The notes beneath the pieces were generated by a model that was given only the letters and a program-made list of their open reading frames with translations, made no database searches and was not told the DNA's origin. Shown here piece after piece: positions 30,731-42,164 of a stretch of 64,000 nucleotides of DNA. The stretch is from Isoetes taiwanensis (Eukaryota; Streptophyta; Lycopodiopsida; Isoetales; Isoetaceae). The stretch spans positions 12,974,719 through 13,038,718 of the forward strand of contig JAJEKV010000040.1 of assembly GCA_021234155.1 (NCBI GenBank), in the 5' to 3' direction. Position numbers and translations under genes: made by a program. Position 1 is the stretch's first letter, and the number at the start of each line of letters is the position of its first letter.

Positions 30731-31866
30731 TTAGTCACTTTCTGTGGTGTTGGCTTCTTGAACTGTGTCTGTTTGTTGATGTTCACTTTCTGTGTGATGA
30801 AATGCTTTGAGACGAAAACCATTTACCAATGTAGGTAATGGAGTGCCATCTAACTCAGCTAGTTGGAAAACGCTTGGTCTAACCACTTGAACAATTTGAT
30901 AAGGGCCAAGCCAACGAAACTTGAGTTTACCCGGAAAATTTTTGTACTTGGAATCATAAAGAAGAACCAAATCGCCTTCTTTGAATGTTTTTGTCTTCAG
31001 ACGTTTGTCATGTAAAGATTTTTGCAACTGTTGTCCATGAAGAACACGAATATAAGCATCCCGTCGAAGTTCATCCAACTGTTCTAATTGATAGACCCTT
31101 TCTTTGAGTGCGGCGGGGGATTATGAGCGGTAGCTGGTTGAAAAGGAGTGTTGGAAGGATGTATTCAAAGCGGCATGAGAGCTTCGACCATAAACCAATT
31201 TAAAAGGAGTGTGACCAGTAGCAATCTTGAAACAAGTATTGTAGGCCCAAAGAACAAGTGGGAAGTTTTTTGCATAATCGGGTGCGGGGAAGCGTCACAA
31301 ATTTTCTTGAGAATGGTGACCCGGCGTTTTGTTGGTGCTACGCCAAACCATTACCTTGAGGATAGTAAGGTGTGCTCTTGTGATGATGTATGAGGAGATA
31401 ATCCGTCAGCTCCTTGATAGTATGATTGATAAAATGAACACCACGGTCACCGACCAGACTCAGGTAGGGGCGTTTCGAATCAGCGTGATAATTTGTTGAT
31501 AGAGGACTCTAGGCGTGCTTTTTGCAGGTGTTGTCCGGAAGTGCACAAGCTTCCGCCCATTTGGTGGCGTGGTCGGTGAGAACCAGAATGTATCGAGCAC
31601 GAAGTGTGCCGCGGGAGAGGATCTATAGGTCCCACAAAGTCCATTCCCCATTTTTGAAGGGAAGTGGGCGTGGCGGCCGGCGTCAAGGGAAGAGCGCCGG
31701 GCCATGGGGCCCCCCACCGCCGGCAAGCGTCACACGCGGCGTGGGCATGAGCATCTTTGAAGAGCGTGGGCCAATAATACCCCGAGAAGGATTTTTGCGT
31801 CTTGCGTGGTGTCACCATGAAAATGACCACCACCGAGCCCTTGATGAGCTTCTCGAACAATATCAC
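30731..31866 (-). pseudogene. LTR element 2 integrase
   Basis: Fragments on the minus strand: 31866-31480 with GYYWPTLFKDAHAHAACDAC (end of the HHCC finger) and WGMDFVGPIDPLP (first catalytic Asp region), then broken sequence, and 31078-30731 with the C-terminal module (FKEGDLVLLYDSKYKNFPGK, KFRWLGPYQIVQVV). No chromodomain follows. Several frameshifts separate the parts and the second Asp and the Glu are not readable in frame. Confidence 0.82.
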
Positions 31867-32127
31867 GGAACTTCATGAGGTAGAACCGGCGTCGAAGGAT
31901 GGTGTCCTTACCCTTTTGTAGAGATGTCCCGCAACCATGGTGTAGTCACGGACCTCTCGTAGAAATTGATGGCGACGGGATTGTCGCAAGGTGAGAGAGC
32001 GTCTCGTCTTCGGTGGAAGAGCACACATAAGGAGGTGCTGCTGAAAATCATGGAACCAATGTGGTGTGGCCGTGACTAAAAAGAGTCGAGCATCGGGGAA
32101 AGGCGTCTCGAGACTCCGGTTGAGGGA

Positions 32128-33368
32128 TCATCCGTGTGGATGCGTGAAAGATAATCCGAACAACATGAGATTTGCCACCTTTATGAACGATTTCAAAAGG
32201 AGCAAATTCTTGAGAAGAAGGACCCAACGAGCAATGCGGCCCGTGGGCGTGGACTTGTTGATCAAATAGAGTAGTGCTTGGTGGTCCACAAAGAACTTGA
32301 TTTGACTGCCCAAAAGGTAATGACGGAAGCGTTGGACACAGAAAATGAGACCCAAAGCTTCACGCCCGCGGCGAGAATAGTTGCGCTCAGTAATTGAGTT
32401 TTTACCGGGCGTGAAGCGATTGGGTTTGTCGGTGTGCGCATCATATGCTTGAGAAAGAAACAGCTCAATAGCAAACGCGAAACATCGACATGAACATGAA
32501 AGGGCTTGTCCCATTGAGGAGGAACAAGAACCGGTGCCCGAGTAAGCAAAAGCTTCAATTTGTTGGAGCAGCACAGGGAATTCCAAGCCCGTGTGGATTC
32601 ATCACCCGTGAGTTTATGAATGGGATCTGCAATGGCTGCCAGTCCAGGTATGAAGGTGGAGTAATAATTGACCTTACCCAAGAAAGAGCGTGTCTCCTTG
32701 ATATTGGCTGGTGCTTGAGCCTTGAGCACACAACTGATTTTGGCAGGATCAGTGGTGATACCGCTGGCGACAACATGGCCAACGAGAACACCGAGAGGTG
32801 ACGCAAAAGGTGCATTTTCGGGATTGAGACCGATGCGGACTCATCACATTTCTGGAAGACGAGTTCCAATTTATCCAAATGGTCAGCCACCATGGGCTGT
32901 AGGCGAGAGAAGTCATCTTGAAAAATTTGTAAGAAGGGATTTTCCTTCATGAAATCATGAAAAACTGAGAGCATGATGCGTTGAAACGTTGATGGAGAGT
33001 TGGATAATCCAAAAGGAACCACCTTGTAGGCAAAAGTGCCCCACGGGGTGGTGAAAGTGGTCTTGAGTTGATCAGATTCTTTGATTGAGATCTGATTGTA
33101 GCCGTAAAACCCATCCATAAAGGAGTACATCTCATGTCCACCACTTCTTCGGAACACGGTGCGTGAAGGGAAGTGGAAAATGATCACGCCTTTCGGGTGG
33201 CGATTGAGTTTCCGATAGTCCACACTGGCGGCGGATCTTACCATTGTGCTTAAGGGCAATGACGATGGGGCTCACCCATTCAGAATGTTTGACCTCATAG
33301 ATCAAACCCGCAGCAAGGAGTTTGTCAATTTCCGCCTTGACGCGATCGCGATAATTAGGGTTGAGCAC
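32128..33368 (-). pseudogene. LTR element 2 reverse transcriptase and RNase H
   Basis: Frames 33368-33132, 33259-32555, 32729-32262 and 32586-32128. RT motifs: LLAAGLIYEVKHSEWVSPIV, FMDGFYGYNQISI, VPFGLSNSPSTFQR and an active site written FQDDFS. The tether and RNase H follow (TRSFLGKVNYYSTFIPGL, YSRRGREALGLIFCVQRFRHYL, FFVDHQALLYLINK). Multiple frame changes make it non-functional. Confidence 0.85.
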
Positions 33369-34086
33369 AGCATGCCGTTGCTACACCGGTCGCGTGCATC
33401 GATTTGGTAGGAATGGTGAGTTCCCCAAGCTTTTGTTGATTCCCGAAGATCTTTGTAACTCCAGCGAAAATGTGTTTGAATTTTGGAAGCAATTTGGGCG
33501 GCCACATACGATAAGGAGCGAGGAAGATTTGCAGCAATGCGACAGACGGAGTTGATTGCCGGCGTCCACAATCTCGACTTCCGAGTCGAATATGGGGTAT
33601 TACTTGATATCTGGACAATGTGTGCGCGGGAGGTTGGAGCATGACCGGATCGCGTGGCACTGCGTGGTGAAAAGAGAGGTTGCTTTCCGGTTTCATCGGC
33701 GAGAGGTTGCTTCATGGCGACATGTACATCAGCGGGGAGTTGCGGGGAGGTGCAAACATTCGAAAAGTGATCAACACGTTGGATTGATTGCAAGGAGCCA
33801 AGTAGGGGTCAAGCAAGGCAGCCACGACCTGGTCGATCAAGAGTCATTTCTCCCCAAGGATCAGCATATTGAGGGTGGGATGTGAGGCGCACGAGGTGGA
33901 GCCTGAACTTGATAAATATTCTCCCGGCCGCCGTAATCGATTGTCCGAGAGAGGGTTCCGCATTGTCAACAGAAATGATCCTGCCTGTTTGCAAGTCCAT
34001 GGTGGCATTGAGATGACCATCAGTGATGACTAACTGGTCCGTGGCCCAGTAATGGATACTCTTTGCCTGGCGGAGAAAAGGTGCGC

Positions 34087-34380
34087 CTACCGGCATTTCA
34101 TAGTCACCTGGATCTTCGCCAGCTTTCCAAACGCCAAATTCCATGGGGAAGCGGAGATCACCAATGTTGATGTGAAGAAGAGGTGTGACGCCTTGAGGTC
34201 GCGTGATATGGCCATTAGCCAATTTGATGTCATATGGGGCACGAAAAGAGTTGTGTGATGCCCATTTGTTTTGCGGAGTTTATCCGTGATGAGATTGATT
34301 GCGCTACCGCCATCGATTTGAACATGGTTGACTTGTCGATTACCCACCGTGGCATGGACCGTGGGTGTAGAGGTAGCCAC
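34087..34380 (-). pseudogene. LTR element 2 protease
   Basis: Retropepsin-like segment with VQIDGGSAINLIT, where DGGS stands in for the usual DTG active site, preceded by a short beta-strand-like stretch (VHATVGNRQVNHV). It lies between gag and RT as expected. The flanking frames are broken. Confidence 0.7.
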
Positions 34381-34928
34381 AGCCCCAACAAAAGCAGGTT
34401 GGGAGTGGTAACCCGGTCCTTGAGAGCGGGACGAGTTTTAAAATGGTTGCCAAGCTTAAAGGAATTTTGATCTTGGCGAGCTCCTCTTGGAGTTCGAGAG
34501 GTACATGAGAAAAAGGATCTGCTTTGGTTCCACCAAAAGTGAGGGAGTGCGGCAAGGAAGCAAAGAACTTCTTTGAGTAAGTCAACCTCGGCGGCAATAT
34601 TGGGATATGTCCGAGGCGTGGAGGTTGAGATGTTGAAGGGGTATCTTGTCTTTCTTTGAGCTCTAGTGGTGGCATGAACATTTGCCAATGTGCGGCCTTG
34701 CCAGGCTTGCATGAGGTTCAAAATGCTTTGGCGAACTTTGGGCATGACATGTGGCATGAGCTTTTCCAAGTCAGGTGCAAAGTGAACCTTTTTTTCGTCC
34801 TCATGAGGAATGGTGTCAACCGCAAAGGCGGGTTAGCGTGCCATTGAATAATAATGGTCAAGGGGGCGTGATGCCTTGGTGCGGGCGTGAAACTAAACCA
34901 ACCCAATTTGACTATTTGGACTGGAGGA

Positions 34929-36676
34929 TTAAGTGCCGAAAAATTTCCTCTTGGGCTTGTTGATCCCCGTGAGGTTGATTTCTTTGGAGCTGGTTGATAG
35001 CGTGATTGCCGAGGCTCTTGGTGGCTTCTTAAGAACTGGTCGGGCCTTGTTTGCCATTAGCAAGCCCGAGTTGGTAAGTCGTGAGGCGGACCGATGTGGT
35101 CTGATTTGTGCCGGGAAGCCGCACGGAACTTGTGGAAGTTGAGGACACGCCCGTGGTGGTATGACCCCATTCTTGGCGATAACACCGAGCTTTAGAAGGA
35201 TCAAAAAGGAGGGACGTTGGTTGGATCCCCGTGGTTGCTCCCCATTCGATAGAGTTGCGTGGACCTTTTGAAGTGGTGGGCTGCCGATAGTGCGATTGTT
35301 TGAGGTGTGGTTTGCACTTGATAAACCATTTTGTTGCGGAGCGGTGTGGGATGAGTGCGAGTGCACTCTTCCGCGGGCATGATTGCACATGTTGCATCGC
35401 TTGCAATGAGGCGGGGCCATTGGTGGAGTTGCACTCATTGGCCAAATGGCCTTGGTATTTGCAAATATGGCACCAGATTTGACCGCTTGCTGTGGATTAG
35501 CGTGTTGAGGCTGAACGTACCGTTTGTGGAACCATGACAGGTGGAATGAGCGGGAGCTCTTGAAGAGCCCGCCGGGGAGGAAACATTGACGAAAGTGATT
35601 GACAAGGTCGATGCTTTGCTCCAAAGTCTTTGGACGCGGTATTGATCATGAGTCGAATAGCGGGAGGAAGACCTTGGAGAAACCGGACCAAAATCGGCTC
35701 GCGGTGGGGTACTCCTTGAGCTTACTTAGCGAGAATGTGAAGTCGATCCGCCAAAATCCGAGGCAGACTCCGTGGGCTCTTGTTGAAGTTCATTGAGTTG
35801 CTTGAGATGAAGTTGATCATCATCCGTGGTCCCGTAATGAGACGTAAAAGCAAAGGCGCATTTCGGACCCGATCTTGTTTCCAATGGCTTTTGTTGGACA
35901 TGAGCCATTGATGAGGAGAGCCTTGCAGGTGGTGGAAAAGATGTGGAATTTCGGTTGAGGTGCGCGCATGACCATTTAGGACAGCTAGAGCCTCAAATTC
36001 TTCCATGTGGGCCTGAGCACTTTGGTCTAACGGTTTGCCTTTCGTGTTGTCAAAGGTGGGATAAGTCGGTTTGAGTCCGAAAGGTAGATGTGAAAGTCTT
36101 TGGGCTGGGACAGAACAAAGATAGTGAGGTTGAGTTGGATGTGGCATGGTGCCCGGAAGGACCACGATGAAGGGGTGACCAGCGGTTGAGAAACCGAAGT
36201 AGCCTGGAGCATTGGTTTTGAGATCCGTAAGGTTGTAAACGGGAAGAGCAAAGTGGAAAACGTAGGGAAAGGATATTCCTGGGTAGGCGCAAAGGAGACA
36301 TGTGGATAGCCCTGCCCACCCGGGGGAGATGATGGTTGTGAAGGAAGAGGCGTATGGCCTGAAGAGTGATGGATGTAGGCATGTTGTGGGTGTGAAAGTA
36401 CGGTTGAGAAGGTTGAGCCCCGATAAGGCTCCCCGGATAGTGATGAGGGGACTGAGGTTGGGAGCAATGTTTGCACGCTTTGGGGCGGGAAGGCGGGGAC
36501 GAGGCCCGGACACGAGGGGTGGGTGGCGCCGACCGAGCCCTAGACCGAAGATGGCCTCCCTCTATGTCATAAGCAGATCCATACATGTCGCGAACAACGG
36601 TTTCGACGCCGATGGCGCCCAAGCGAGAGGCCGCTCGAGAAAGGAGTTCTTCCGGCGTGAAATTACAGACGAACAT
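34929..36676 (-). pseudogene. LTR element 2 gag
   Basis: Starts at 36676 (MFVCNFTPEELLSRAASRLG), only about 48 bp after the 5' LTR, an unusually short leader. Frames 36676-36050, 36513-35722, 35908-35726, 35691-35497 and 35624-34929 must be combined. The N-terminal half is Pro/Ser/His-rich. The capsid-like region is near 35730-36060 (FEALAVLNGHART). A basic region with a degenerate Cys/His stretch (CKRCNMCNHARG) near 35380-35420 may be the remnant of a zinc knuckle. Confidence 0.7.
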
Positions 36677-36723
36677 GGCGGCGGAAAAGTAGGATAGAAT
36701 CGGACCAGCGGCCCGGGCGGCGG

Positions 36724-37304
36724 TGTTTGGGGTCCGGGTTCGGGGAACTCTGGAAGACAGTCCTCTGTGGAGAACCCGTGGATCTAACAGAGAGTCAGGG
36801 GACTATGTCACGCTGGGATTTGCAAGAAGAGAAGAAAAAGAAGAAACGGAGTAACAATGAGAGAAAGATGATAAGCTTCCTTGATATCAATGATGAAAAT
36901 ACATGAGCTCTCTAATAGAGAGAAAAACTGAAAGGAGACAAGACTCAAAACTCATCTAAAAACTCATGTGCTAGCTCTACTCATATATATAGTACAATGG
37001 CCTTGGGCCCAATATAGACACTCGACCGATCTCGGTGCCGACTCACGGAAGGAGGGATTCTGAGGAATGTTGGCGGTGCCTCTTGAAGTGCCTAGAATCA
37101 CGCTGACGCCGGACGCGGGCGGTGGACGGGCCATCACTTGTCGGCGGCCTCTTGTTGACGACCACGGGCTTTGACTGCGTGGTTCGCTGCTTGGTCTTCT
37201 CGGAGCCTTTGATGGCCGAACCGTGGTCGACCGAGGATCCTTGAGCTTGACACAGTGCGTGCGTGTGCATGAATAGTCCTGTACCAGGAGGCACAGGACT
37301 AACA
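36724..37304 (-). repeat. 5' LTR of LTR element 2
   Basis: 581 bp, paired with 26259-26843. It is followed on the right by the duplicated CTCCT and then by the continuation of LINE family 2. Confidence 0.93.
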
Positions 37305-37309
37305 CTCCT

Positions 37310-38063
37310 GAAGGTAGATCCCAACATCTGTACAGTGGTTGTAGACATCTCATGTAGTGGTTGGTCGGGCCTGACCAACTCAGTATCGCATGGTCGGATT
37401 TGATCATACACTGGATAGCTCTGAAAGGTGTGGCATTCATCTTCCATTACTTCCACTTGGAAACGTTGATAAAGTTTGTCCTGGCATGGCTTCCCAATCC
37501 ATCTCCCGTCTCAATTCGGAGACAGTGTATACTTGTGCAAATTGAGACAATGCATCTGCACTTTTCCATAGGTAGATGGATAGGCCCTGCTCCAATATAG
37601 GATTTATATGGCACTGGTAATGTGTCGTCTTAAGCCTGTCTTAAGCTGTTCAAGGGCGTTGGCATCCCAGAGCTTGATGCGGAAGTATGTGCCAAGGTAC
37701 TGTCTCAAGCTGTGGCAATCAGCCTCCGTTTGCATGTGAATGTACCTGTGCTCCTGCAACATTCCATCTAGCCAACCAAAAGCCCTCTTTTTCTGCCAAC
37801 AGGCCTTCAAGCGCTGACGGTGTAAGCCAGGGTAGGAAGGCGAGCGTCGTCCATACGGACCATCTTCTAGGAGTACTTAATGTGGCAGTCAAGGGCCTCA
37901 CTATTAAGAGACGTAAAGCTTATCTTTTATAATAGTATTTGATATGGCACTGTGTACTTCACCCCTAGTGGTCGTATTAAGAAAGCTTTCAGCACCTGCT
38001 CCAAGTCATTCCAAGTGGCAAGGACACCACCGGGCCCCAGACCTCGACCACGTATAAAAGAAC
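37310..38063 (-). pseudogene. LINE family 2, C-terminal region downstream of RT
   Basis: Minus-strand remnant between LTR element 2 and the hAT element, colinear with the region after the YxxLG motif in family 1. No frame stays open. Readable pieces include CWQKKRAFGWLDGML (37810-37604). The right edge carries the hAT target duplication (38056-38063). Confidence 0.65.
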
Positions 38064-38760
38064 CAGGGATAGGTTCTGTACGTACGAAATCTAAATTCCT
38101 GACGTATAAAGTTAAAAAATACGTATTTTTTTGGAAAAAACGTATTTTATGTATTTTTTAGTCGTCGGCTGGAAAAACAATTCCGCGTACATGAAACCTT
38201 CTAAACCGCGTACGGGAATTTATTTATTATTTTTTTTTTTGGCATTCGCGTACGCGCTTTATACTGTTTCGTGTACGCGAAAAAGCTTTCGTGTACGCGA
38301 TTTAGAAGGTTTTGCGTACGAGATTTTCAAATTTCAAATTCGCAAAAATTTTTTTTTTTTTTTTTTGCTACCCCTTTATACTGTTTCGCGTACGCGAAAA
38401 AAGTTTCGCGTACGTGATTTAGAAGGTTTCGCGTACGCAAAATTCAAATTTCAAATTCGCAGGCGAATTTTTTTTTTTCGCGTACGCGATTTTCACTATT
38501 TCGCGTACGCGAAAAAACTTTCACGTATGCGAAACAGTATGAAGTGCGTACGCGAAATTTTTTTTTTCCGCATACGATGTTTTTGCTGTTTCGCGTACGC
38601 AAAAATACTTTCGCGACGCAAATTAGATCTTTTTGCGTACGCGAAAATCTTCCGATGCCGGAAATTTTTTTGCCGTATTTTTTACGTTTTGTACGGCAAA
38701 TATATGCCATATCATACAATTCATACGTATTCTACGTACAGCGTATTGAACCTATCCCTG
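38064..38760. mobile_element. non-autonomous hAT-type element full of a palindromic motif
   Basis: A 697-bp element with terminal inverted repeats CAGGGATAGGTTC at each end and an exact 8-bp target duplication AAAAGAAC (38056-38063 and 38761-38768), the hallmark of hAT transposons. It has no transposase. The interior holds more than a dozen near copies of the palindrome TTCGCGTACGCGAA separated by A/T runs, in both subterminal regions and the middle. The 223-codon open frame through it is an artefact of this composition. Confidence 0.92.
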
Positions 38761-38768
38761 AAAAGAAC

Positions 38769-39543
38769 AGACTCCACTGATAACCTGAATAGGTGCGAAT
38801 AGTGGGCCCAATCACACAGTTTTGCCCCGTAGCTATTGTTTTGCATGGCATATAGTGCTTTCCAGGCTGCTGCCACTCCTAGCCAGATGGAAGTATTCCA
38901 GTACATGGCAGACGGAAACTCCACTCCCAAATATTTTTAGGCAGGTACTATTTCCACATTCTGGCCCCGATAAGTGAGGGTGGAGGTCCTTAACTATCGT
39001 GAGGATGATATGAGGATCACCTTGATCTTGGCCAAGTTGATGCGCATGTTAGTCGCCTTGCAGAATGTGTCTAGGGCATCGAGATGGCACTGCATGTTCG
39101 TCTGAGTATAAGCTAGGAGTTCCACATTATTAGCATATATCCATTGTCTGGTGATCGAATGCAAAAGTTGAGCTCCGTCGCTTTCATTGGCAGCAAACCA
39201 ACTTTCCAACTGATCAATATACAGTTCAAATAGTGTGGGAGAGAGAGGGCATCTCTGGTGAACTCCAATACTGCTAGTTGCAACTGGCTTAGCATATCTC
39301 ATGTAGTATGTACACCACATTCTGCAGCTTCGCAAGGACCCCTAGCTGTTGCAACCTTGCCCAAAGCATTTTCCGAGGCACCGTGTCGAAAGCCTTGACG
39401 GTCTACAAAGCAACAGTACAGGTCTTGCCGATGGTTCCTGCAGTCCTCAACCAGAGTTTGCAGTGTGAAGTATGATCAATAGTTGAGTGTCGTGGCCTAA
39501 ATCCCACTTGCATGGGGACCCGCACTTCTGACATGTAATACTT
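38769..39543 (-). pseudogene. LINE family 2 reverse transcriptase core
   Basis: Minus-strand RT with VGFRPRHSTIDH, then 39335-38994 with IGVHQRCPLSPTLFELYIDQ and an active site read as YANN in place of YADD, so the catalytic Asp pair is lost. NMRINLAKIKVIL and a YxxLG-like region follow. Stops and frame changes flank the open part. The upstream end is cut by the mitochondrial insert. Confidence 0.82.
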
Positions 39544-40021
39544 ATTCTATCCGAATAACGAGAATACTCATTTTGACAATAGAGTTTACAATGTGGCGCA
39601 GGGAGTAGGAACATCCTCTTCTATGAGAGAGAGGGTACAACAGATACGCTTAGGTAAGAGAAGAGGGCTTCTTGAACTTTGGTGCGTATTAGATTTCGGT
39701 GCTCCCTTCCTTTCTAGGGATGGAAAGCTTAATCCAGTTATCGGGCAAAAATCAAAACCCTATCATCTAGCCAAACAAAAACTTTTACCCCAATTGAGCC
39801 AGTCAAAATAACTTGTGTTCATAAAAGTGCCTCTTCAATCGCTAAAGAAACACCTTATGAATCAGAACGGAAAAAATCATCTTAAAGAATTCGTGGATTA
39901 ATATTCGAATGAATCGAAAATTGCAATTGCAACAAATATACGAAGGGGCCAGATTGATCCAAGGGTGCAGAAAAAGCTAAAACTGGTGAAACATTTTACA
40001 TGTATTTTTGGATCAAATTGA

Positions 40022-40285
<264 letters not shown>

Positions 40286-40642
40286 GAGGATCGTTGGCGT
40301 TTCCTAGCACCTGAACTGATCTGTATCGCCAGGTGGACGACAGATGGTGATCCAGAAATGCACGCGGAGGCTCCTCTTTAATGGCAGTCGGACAGTCCCC
40401 TCGCTCCCCAGCAGGGGCCGATATCAAAGCCTAGAGGGCCTCCAGTATGACATGACGTGGTTCTCTTGGGAACCACTACAAGAATCTCTCGATTCGGCAA
40501 TGGGCATATAGAATCCTTTTCCTGAGGCTATCTATGTAGGGACAAGAGTCAATCAACACTAGGAACAATTAGGATATGTAGATAGAAGGGAGTCGTATGA
40601 TGCGAGAGTATCACGCGCAGTTCTGTGAGAAGGAATTGATCC
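40286..40642 (+). other. degenerate group II intron core inside cox1
   Basis: It lies between the two cox1 exon pieces. At 40590-40624 the sequence GAGTCGTATGATGCGAGAGT followed by ATCACGCGCAGTTCT matches the 34-nt domain V hairpin of group II introns (GAGCCGTATGA, GAGAGTATCACG, GGTTCT), with a few changes. A GTGAG-type 5' start lies near 40277. At about 360 bp it is far shorter than an intact intron, so it is internally deleted. It has no maturase. Confidence 0.72.
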
Positions 40643-41018
40643 CTACTCTCGAGGTTCCATATAATATAAAACACCAATGTTACTCGCAATTGGTTTTATC
40701 TCCTTGTTTATCATAGGAGGCCCTATTAGAATAGCCTTGGTCAATTCTGGGATAAACATCGCTCTATGTTATAATTATTATGTGGTTGTATATTTTTATC
40801 ATATATTTTTCATGGGAGTTGTTTTTGTTCTATCTGCAGGATCCCATTATCGGATAGGAAAAATATCGGGTCCTCAATATTCAGAGACTTTAGATGAAAT
40901 TCATTTTTGGATTACTTTCCTTGGAGTGAATTTGACTCTTCTTTCCATGTATTTCCCAGGTCAATGGCCTACTTCCTTGCTTGGTGTGAAACATCATTAT
41001 ATGCCAGAAACCCCTTAG
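40643..41018 (+). pseudogene. cox1 exon fragment, second part
   Basis: Continues cox1 from the GS-I-stop-YKTPM region (CAA changed to TAA near 40655) through [46 protein letters not shown]-type wording, to SMYFPG. Several residues differ from the conserved protein by exactly one C/T change (for example S-H-Y-R at 40842-40853 for F-Y-Y-W). It loses cox1 similarity after the PG, where a group I intron begins. Confidence 0.9.
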
Positions 41019-41165
41019 GGCCCTTGGTGCCCAAGCTGTAACAATCTGAGGGATCGCACAACCAGCAGTTAGTTCCCAAGAGACCACATGTGGTGCTCCT
41101 AATCAGTCAGATAGGGTGAAGATATAGTCTGTTCCCCTCAGAAAGATCAAGGATCTACTCGCAAT
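41019..41165 (+). other. group I intron remnant after cox1 exon
   Basis: Downstream of the exon break, AATCAGTCAGATAGGGTGAAG and the following ATATAGTC (about 41101-41130) match the conserved R and S elements of group I introns (AAGATATAGTCC). It follows a cox1 exon ending in T (PG codon). Only a fragment remains. Confidence 0.55.
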
Positions 41166-41268
41166 TTTCGATATTTCCTCCACTCCAGATAGATAGATCA
41201 CTTCAAAGCCGAGATAGATTAGAAGGCTACTATGGAGGAAAAAGAAAGAGTAAGTTGTCTTGGATGCA

Positions 41269-41310
41269 CGGATGGAGAGGGATTCGAACCCAAGGTGTTC
41301 TAAATACTTC
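41269..41310 (-). tRNA. partial organellar trnS(UGA)-like 3' half
   Basis: On the minus strand it reads GAAGTATTTAGAACACCTTG then GGTTCGAATCCCTCTCCATC. This is the variable arm, T arm and acceptor 3' strand of an organellar serine tRNA (UGA type from memory). The 5' half and anticodon are absent, replaced by LINE sequence at the insertion junction, with GAAGTATT shared at the break. Not functional. Confidence 0.6.
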
Positions 41311-42164
41311 CTGCATGCTCGAGGATCCCGACCAGTAGCTTTGCAAATACTAAGTTGATCATGATTGTGCGATAGTTGACTAGGCAATGTCTGTCACCTG
41401 CCTTGTAGATGGGGACAACCCTACTAATGGTTCATGTGTGGCCCACCTGCAATGCCCTGTTGGACATGGCAGTTAGTACCAGTGCTAAAGACGGCCCTGT
41501 CCACTTGAGCAACTCTACCTGCGTACCATTCAGGTCTGGTGTTTCTATTGGCTAGATGTTGTAAGCTCTAGTCTACATCGACCTCTGTGATTTCTAGCAC
41601 CGAGCCCTGGTGTTGGGGTAACACTGCTTATGCACCCTCAGGGTCGTAGAGCTGCTGCAGGTACTGTCTCCACTGTTCTGGGATGATGTTTACTGTAGGC
41701 TGCAGGCCTTCTGAGCACCCTTCGCTAGTTGGTCCTGGGATGGCAGTCCAGGAAGAAGAACATTTCTTGTTTATGGGCCGTGATGTATAGCTTTTTAATC
41801 TTTAAGGAAATTGCGGTGTTGCCTGACCACATACGGGCACAGAGAAGAATCCCTGGCCTAACGGAGCTGGGGTTTGTGCTTCTTGCACTAGGCATCAAAC
41901 TATTGGTTACGTGGAAAGGTCATGGTCTCCGAGGTTCATCAAGGGCGGCTTCTTCCAAAACATCTTTCAATCAATCTGCCCGCCTGTTGCTCTAGCGTGG
42001 AGGACTGCAGAATGCCTGCCAAGTCATCAGTGAGCATCTGGGCATAGGTCTCTGCAAGTCCAATCGCAGCTGAGGCATGCGAGGAGGTGTCACACAGGAG
42101 GTTGGAACTACCTGCCAAGCCAGCTTCAAGTAGGGTGGCAGGTAGTCTGGGTCCATCTCCTCAT
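41303..42164 (-). pseudogene. LINE family 2 ORF2, linker and RT start
   Basis: Minus-strand remnant with readable phrases such as VVPIYKAGDR, NYRTIM-like and LVFAKLLVGILEHAG, colinear with the corresponding part of family 1. The sequence then passes into the linker between endonuclease and RT. Many stops; right boundary to the endonuclease is approximate. Confidence 0.7.

Larger units (their letters stand above)
26259..37304 (-). mobile_element. LTR element 2, Ty3/gypsy with an extra 3' ORF
   Basis: An 11-kb LTR retrotransposon. LTRs lie at 26259-26843 and 36724-37304 (TGTTTGGGG...GGACTAACA) with the 5-bp target duplication CTCCT (26254-26258 and 37305-37309). Minus-strand order is gag, protease, RT, RNase H, integrase, then about 3.7 kb more before the 3' LTR. 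That extra stretch carries a separate decayed ORF. A polypurine tract adjoins the 3' LTR. LTR divergence is moderate, with many small indels, so it is older than elements 1 and 3. Confidence 0.94.

Noticed and set aside
38131-38802. 223-codon plus-strand open frame
   Set aside because: It runs through the palindromic body of the non-autonomous hAT element and out over its end. Its residues follow the repeat motif.
39593-39811. 72-codon frame in the mitochondrial insert
   Set aside because: It does not match a mitochondrial protein I can recognise, so I left the first 530 bp of the insert unassigned.
41269-41310. Complete tRNA gene
   Set aside because: Only the 3' half can be folded; the D arm and anticodon arm are missing.
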